This document shows, piece by piece, positions 5,695 to 6,492 of a stretch of DNA of 6,492 nt. The DNA lies in contig CAZUAY010000223.1 of assembly GCA_964618405.1 (NCBI GenBank), positions 1-6,492 of the forward strand. Direction: 5' to 3'. This DNA comes from JBBQIY01 sp964618405. Lineage in GTDB: Bacteria; Verrucomicrobiota; Kiritimatiellia; RFP12; UBA3636. A program made the translations under genes and the position numbers. The first letter of the stretch is position 1. Each line of letters starts with the position of its first letter. Under the pieces are notes generated by a model that was not told where the DNA came from, searched no databases, and saw only the letters and a program-made list of their open reading frames with translations.

Positions 5695-6040
5695 GTGAGA
5701 AGTGCGTCGTGCGTAGCCGACAGGGTTCCCTCCAGATGGGTGTCGGGGATTTACGTTTAGAATTAGAGAGATCTCCGCATAAGATCAGAACTCACCAAAC
5801 GATCTGAATTACAGAAATGTAATCGCAGATAGTATTCTCTTCTTCAGCATCACCAATCTACCCTCGTGCCTGAGGGACGCACCAGGGCTACGATGGGCAA
5901 GAAGCTGGACTGCCACTCTGCGTGGATTTTAAGAAGTAGTGAGTAGTGAGTTGCGAGTGGACAGCGATCGGTGATCGCGGACGATTCCGGCCTCAACGAG
6001 GCCAGCTACAGGGGGCAAGTATGTGGGTAATGGGGTTTGG
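5695..6040. other. Intergenic region after folB, no convincing gene, hairpins and short repeats
   Basis: No gene is supported here. Visible structures are CCCTC/GAGGG (about 5861-5876), a degenerate heptamer array (AGTAGTG, AGTAGTG, AGTTGCG at 5935-5955), and two perfect 6-bp hairpins with 3-nt loops: GCGATC/GATCGC (5964-5978) and GGCCTC/GAGGCC (5989-6003). Neither hairpin is followed by a T-tract on the plus strand, so they are weak candidates for the folB terminator. The mix of short direct repeats and hairpins suggests remnants of dispersed repeats. Confidence 0.5.
5964..6003 (+). repeat. Two consecutive perfect hairpins
   Basis: GCGATC (5964-5969) pairs with GATCGC (5973-5978) over a GGT loop, and GGCCTC (5989-5994) pairs with GAGGCC (5998-6003) over AAC. 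They are 10 bp apart. They could stabilise the 3' end of the folB transcript or belong to a repeat element. No T-tract supports intrinsic termination. Confidence 0.45.
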
Positions 6041-6042
6041 GG

Positions 6043-6483
6043 TTTAAACACAGAGAGTTTGAGACAGAGGGATGGGAATAGGAGAGCCAATCAGGAGATT
6101 GGCCGCAATTTCTAGACGCCTGTCTCTACAATGGACAGAAAAATGTTGCTCTACTGAGAGAACAGGCATCTTGCGTATAACTTCGAGCTTGTAAAGGAAG
6201 TGGTCGTAACGAACGGGGCACGGGTTTTCCAACCCGTGTACGAAAACGGGTTGGAAAACCCGTTCTCCGTTTGCTTCGCTCCTCCTGTAGACGCGGCTTC
6301 GTCGAAGTTCGACAAAGTTTGCGACAACGTTCACGACAAAGTTCTTTGGGATCCATAAAGTTACCCCATCGCTTTTTCGCGGCGCAGCCGCGCGGAGGGC
6401 TTGCCTGTTTGTCGTTTGCACAGGCTGAAAGCATATCGCTCCCAGTGCCTCAATCTCTGTGTCTCCAACCCTCTGTGTTTAAA
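6043..6483. mobile_element. MITE-like non-autonomous element with imperfect terminal inverted repeats
   Basis: TTTAAACACAGAG (6043-6055) is perfectly inverted as CTCTGTGTTTAAA (6471-6483), and the match continues inward imperfectly through GTTTGAGAC-AGAG on the left against the inverse of CTCTGTGTCTCCAAC on the right, about 30 bp in all. The 441-bp interior has no convincing gene; two overlapping minus-strand open frames are shadows of the palindromes. It contains perfect hairpins at 6086-6103 (GCCAATC/GATTGGC), 6219-6263 (nested) and 6378-6392 (CGCGGC/GCCGCG). No transposase is present, so any movement would need a helper supplied elsewhere. No target-site duplication can be established because the right flank ends at 6492. 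The CACAGAG-type ends resemble intergenic repeats common in many environmental bacteria, so a simple repeat cluster is the alternative. Confidence 0.5.
6219..6263. repeat. Nested palindrome: 18-bp perfect inverted repeat with self-complementary arms
   Basis: ACGGGTTTTCCAACCCGT (6220-6237) is the exact reverse complement of ACGGGTTGGAAAACCCGT (6246-6263), with an 8-nt spacer. Each arm is itself a hairpin: ACGGGTT, a 4-nt loop (TTCC or GGAA), then AACCCGT. The left one extends to 8 bp (6219-6238). The sequence can therefore fold as one long hairpin or as two small ones. It is not followed by a T-tract and has no adjacent gene, so a REP-like or element-internal role fits better than termination. 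Confidence 0.85.
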
Positions 6484-6492
6484 ACCGCACCG

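Noticed and set aside
5691..5807. A 38-codon frame whose ATG overlaps the folB stop (ATGA), suggesting a coupled folK-like gene
   Set aside because: The peptide shows no FolK motif or other recognisable feature and ends after 38 residues. The ATGA overlap is easily met by chance; at most it is a remnant.
6378..6392. CGCGGC/GCCGCG hairpin near a T-run as a terminator
   Set aside because: The T-run precedes the hairpin on the plus strand and appears as an A-run on the minus strand, so it is in the wrong position for either direction.
6044..6434. Two overlapping minus-strand frames of about 100-125 residues in the right-hand region
   Set aside because: They run through the palindromes and inverted repeats in different frames, have no recognisable domain, and are explained by the repeat element.

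Overview
The window looks like a chromosomal segment of a Gram-negative-type bacterium, most plausibly from the PVC superphylum (Lentisphaerota, Kiritimatiellota or Verrucomicrobiota). This is inferred from gene content: a primary sigma factor with a very long low-complexity N-terminal extension, a pseudopilin-like protein of the H-X9-DG type that is heavily expanded in those phyla, eukaryote-like RNA-binding proteins, and dispersed palindromic intergenic repeats. No rRNA, tRNA, CRISPR array or transposase gene was seen.

Left two thirds (1-5108): four genes, all on the minus strand. In order of transcription they are a prepilin-type N-terminal methylation protein (5108-4170), the primary sigma factor RpoD (4088-1614), a small RNA-binding protein whose RRM is preceded by a transmembrane anchor (1510-842), and a Gly/Arg-rich repeat protein (601 to beyond position 1, truncated by the window edge). 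The only strong promoter I can read for this series is a near-consensus sigma-70 box at 5171-5199, upstream of the pseudopilin gene. Intergenic gaps are 81, 103 and 240 nt, and each holds hairpin-forming sequence, so the genes may be partly uncoupled.

Right third (5332-6492): folB (dihydroneopterin aldolase, folate synthesis) is transcribed divergently on the plus strand. It is followed by about 800 bp without a convincing gene. The last about 440 bp (6043-6483) is bounded by imperfect terminal inverted repeats and contains several perfect hairpins, including an 18-bp inverted repeat whose arms are themselves palindromes. It looks like a non-autonomous MITE-like or REP-like element.

The most unusual content is the sigma factor and RNA-binding block. 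A histone-H1-like basic tail plus an acidic tract is fused to RpoD, next to a membrane-tethered RRM protein and an RGG-like repeat protein. The last two suggest an RNA-handling module, possibly membrane-associated or condensate-forming. That functional link is inference only.
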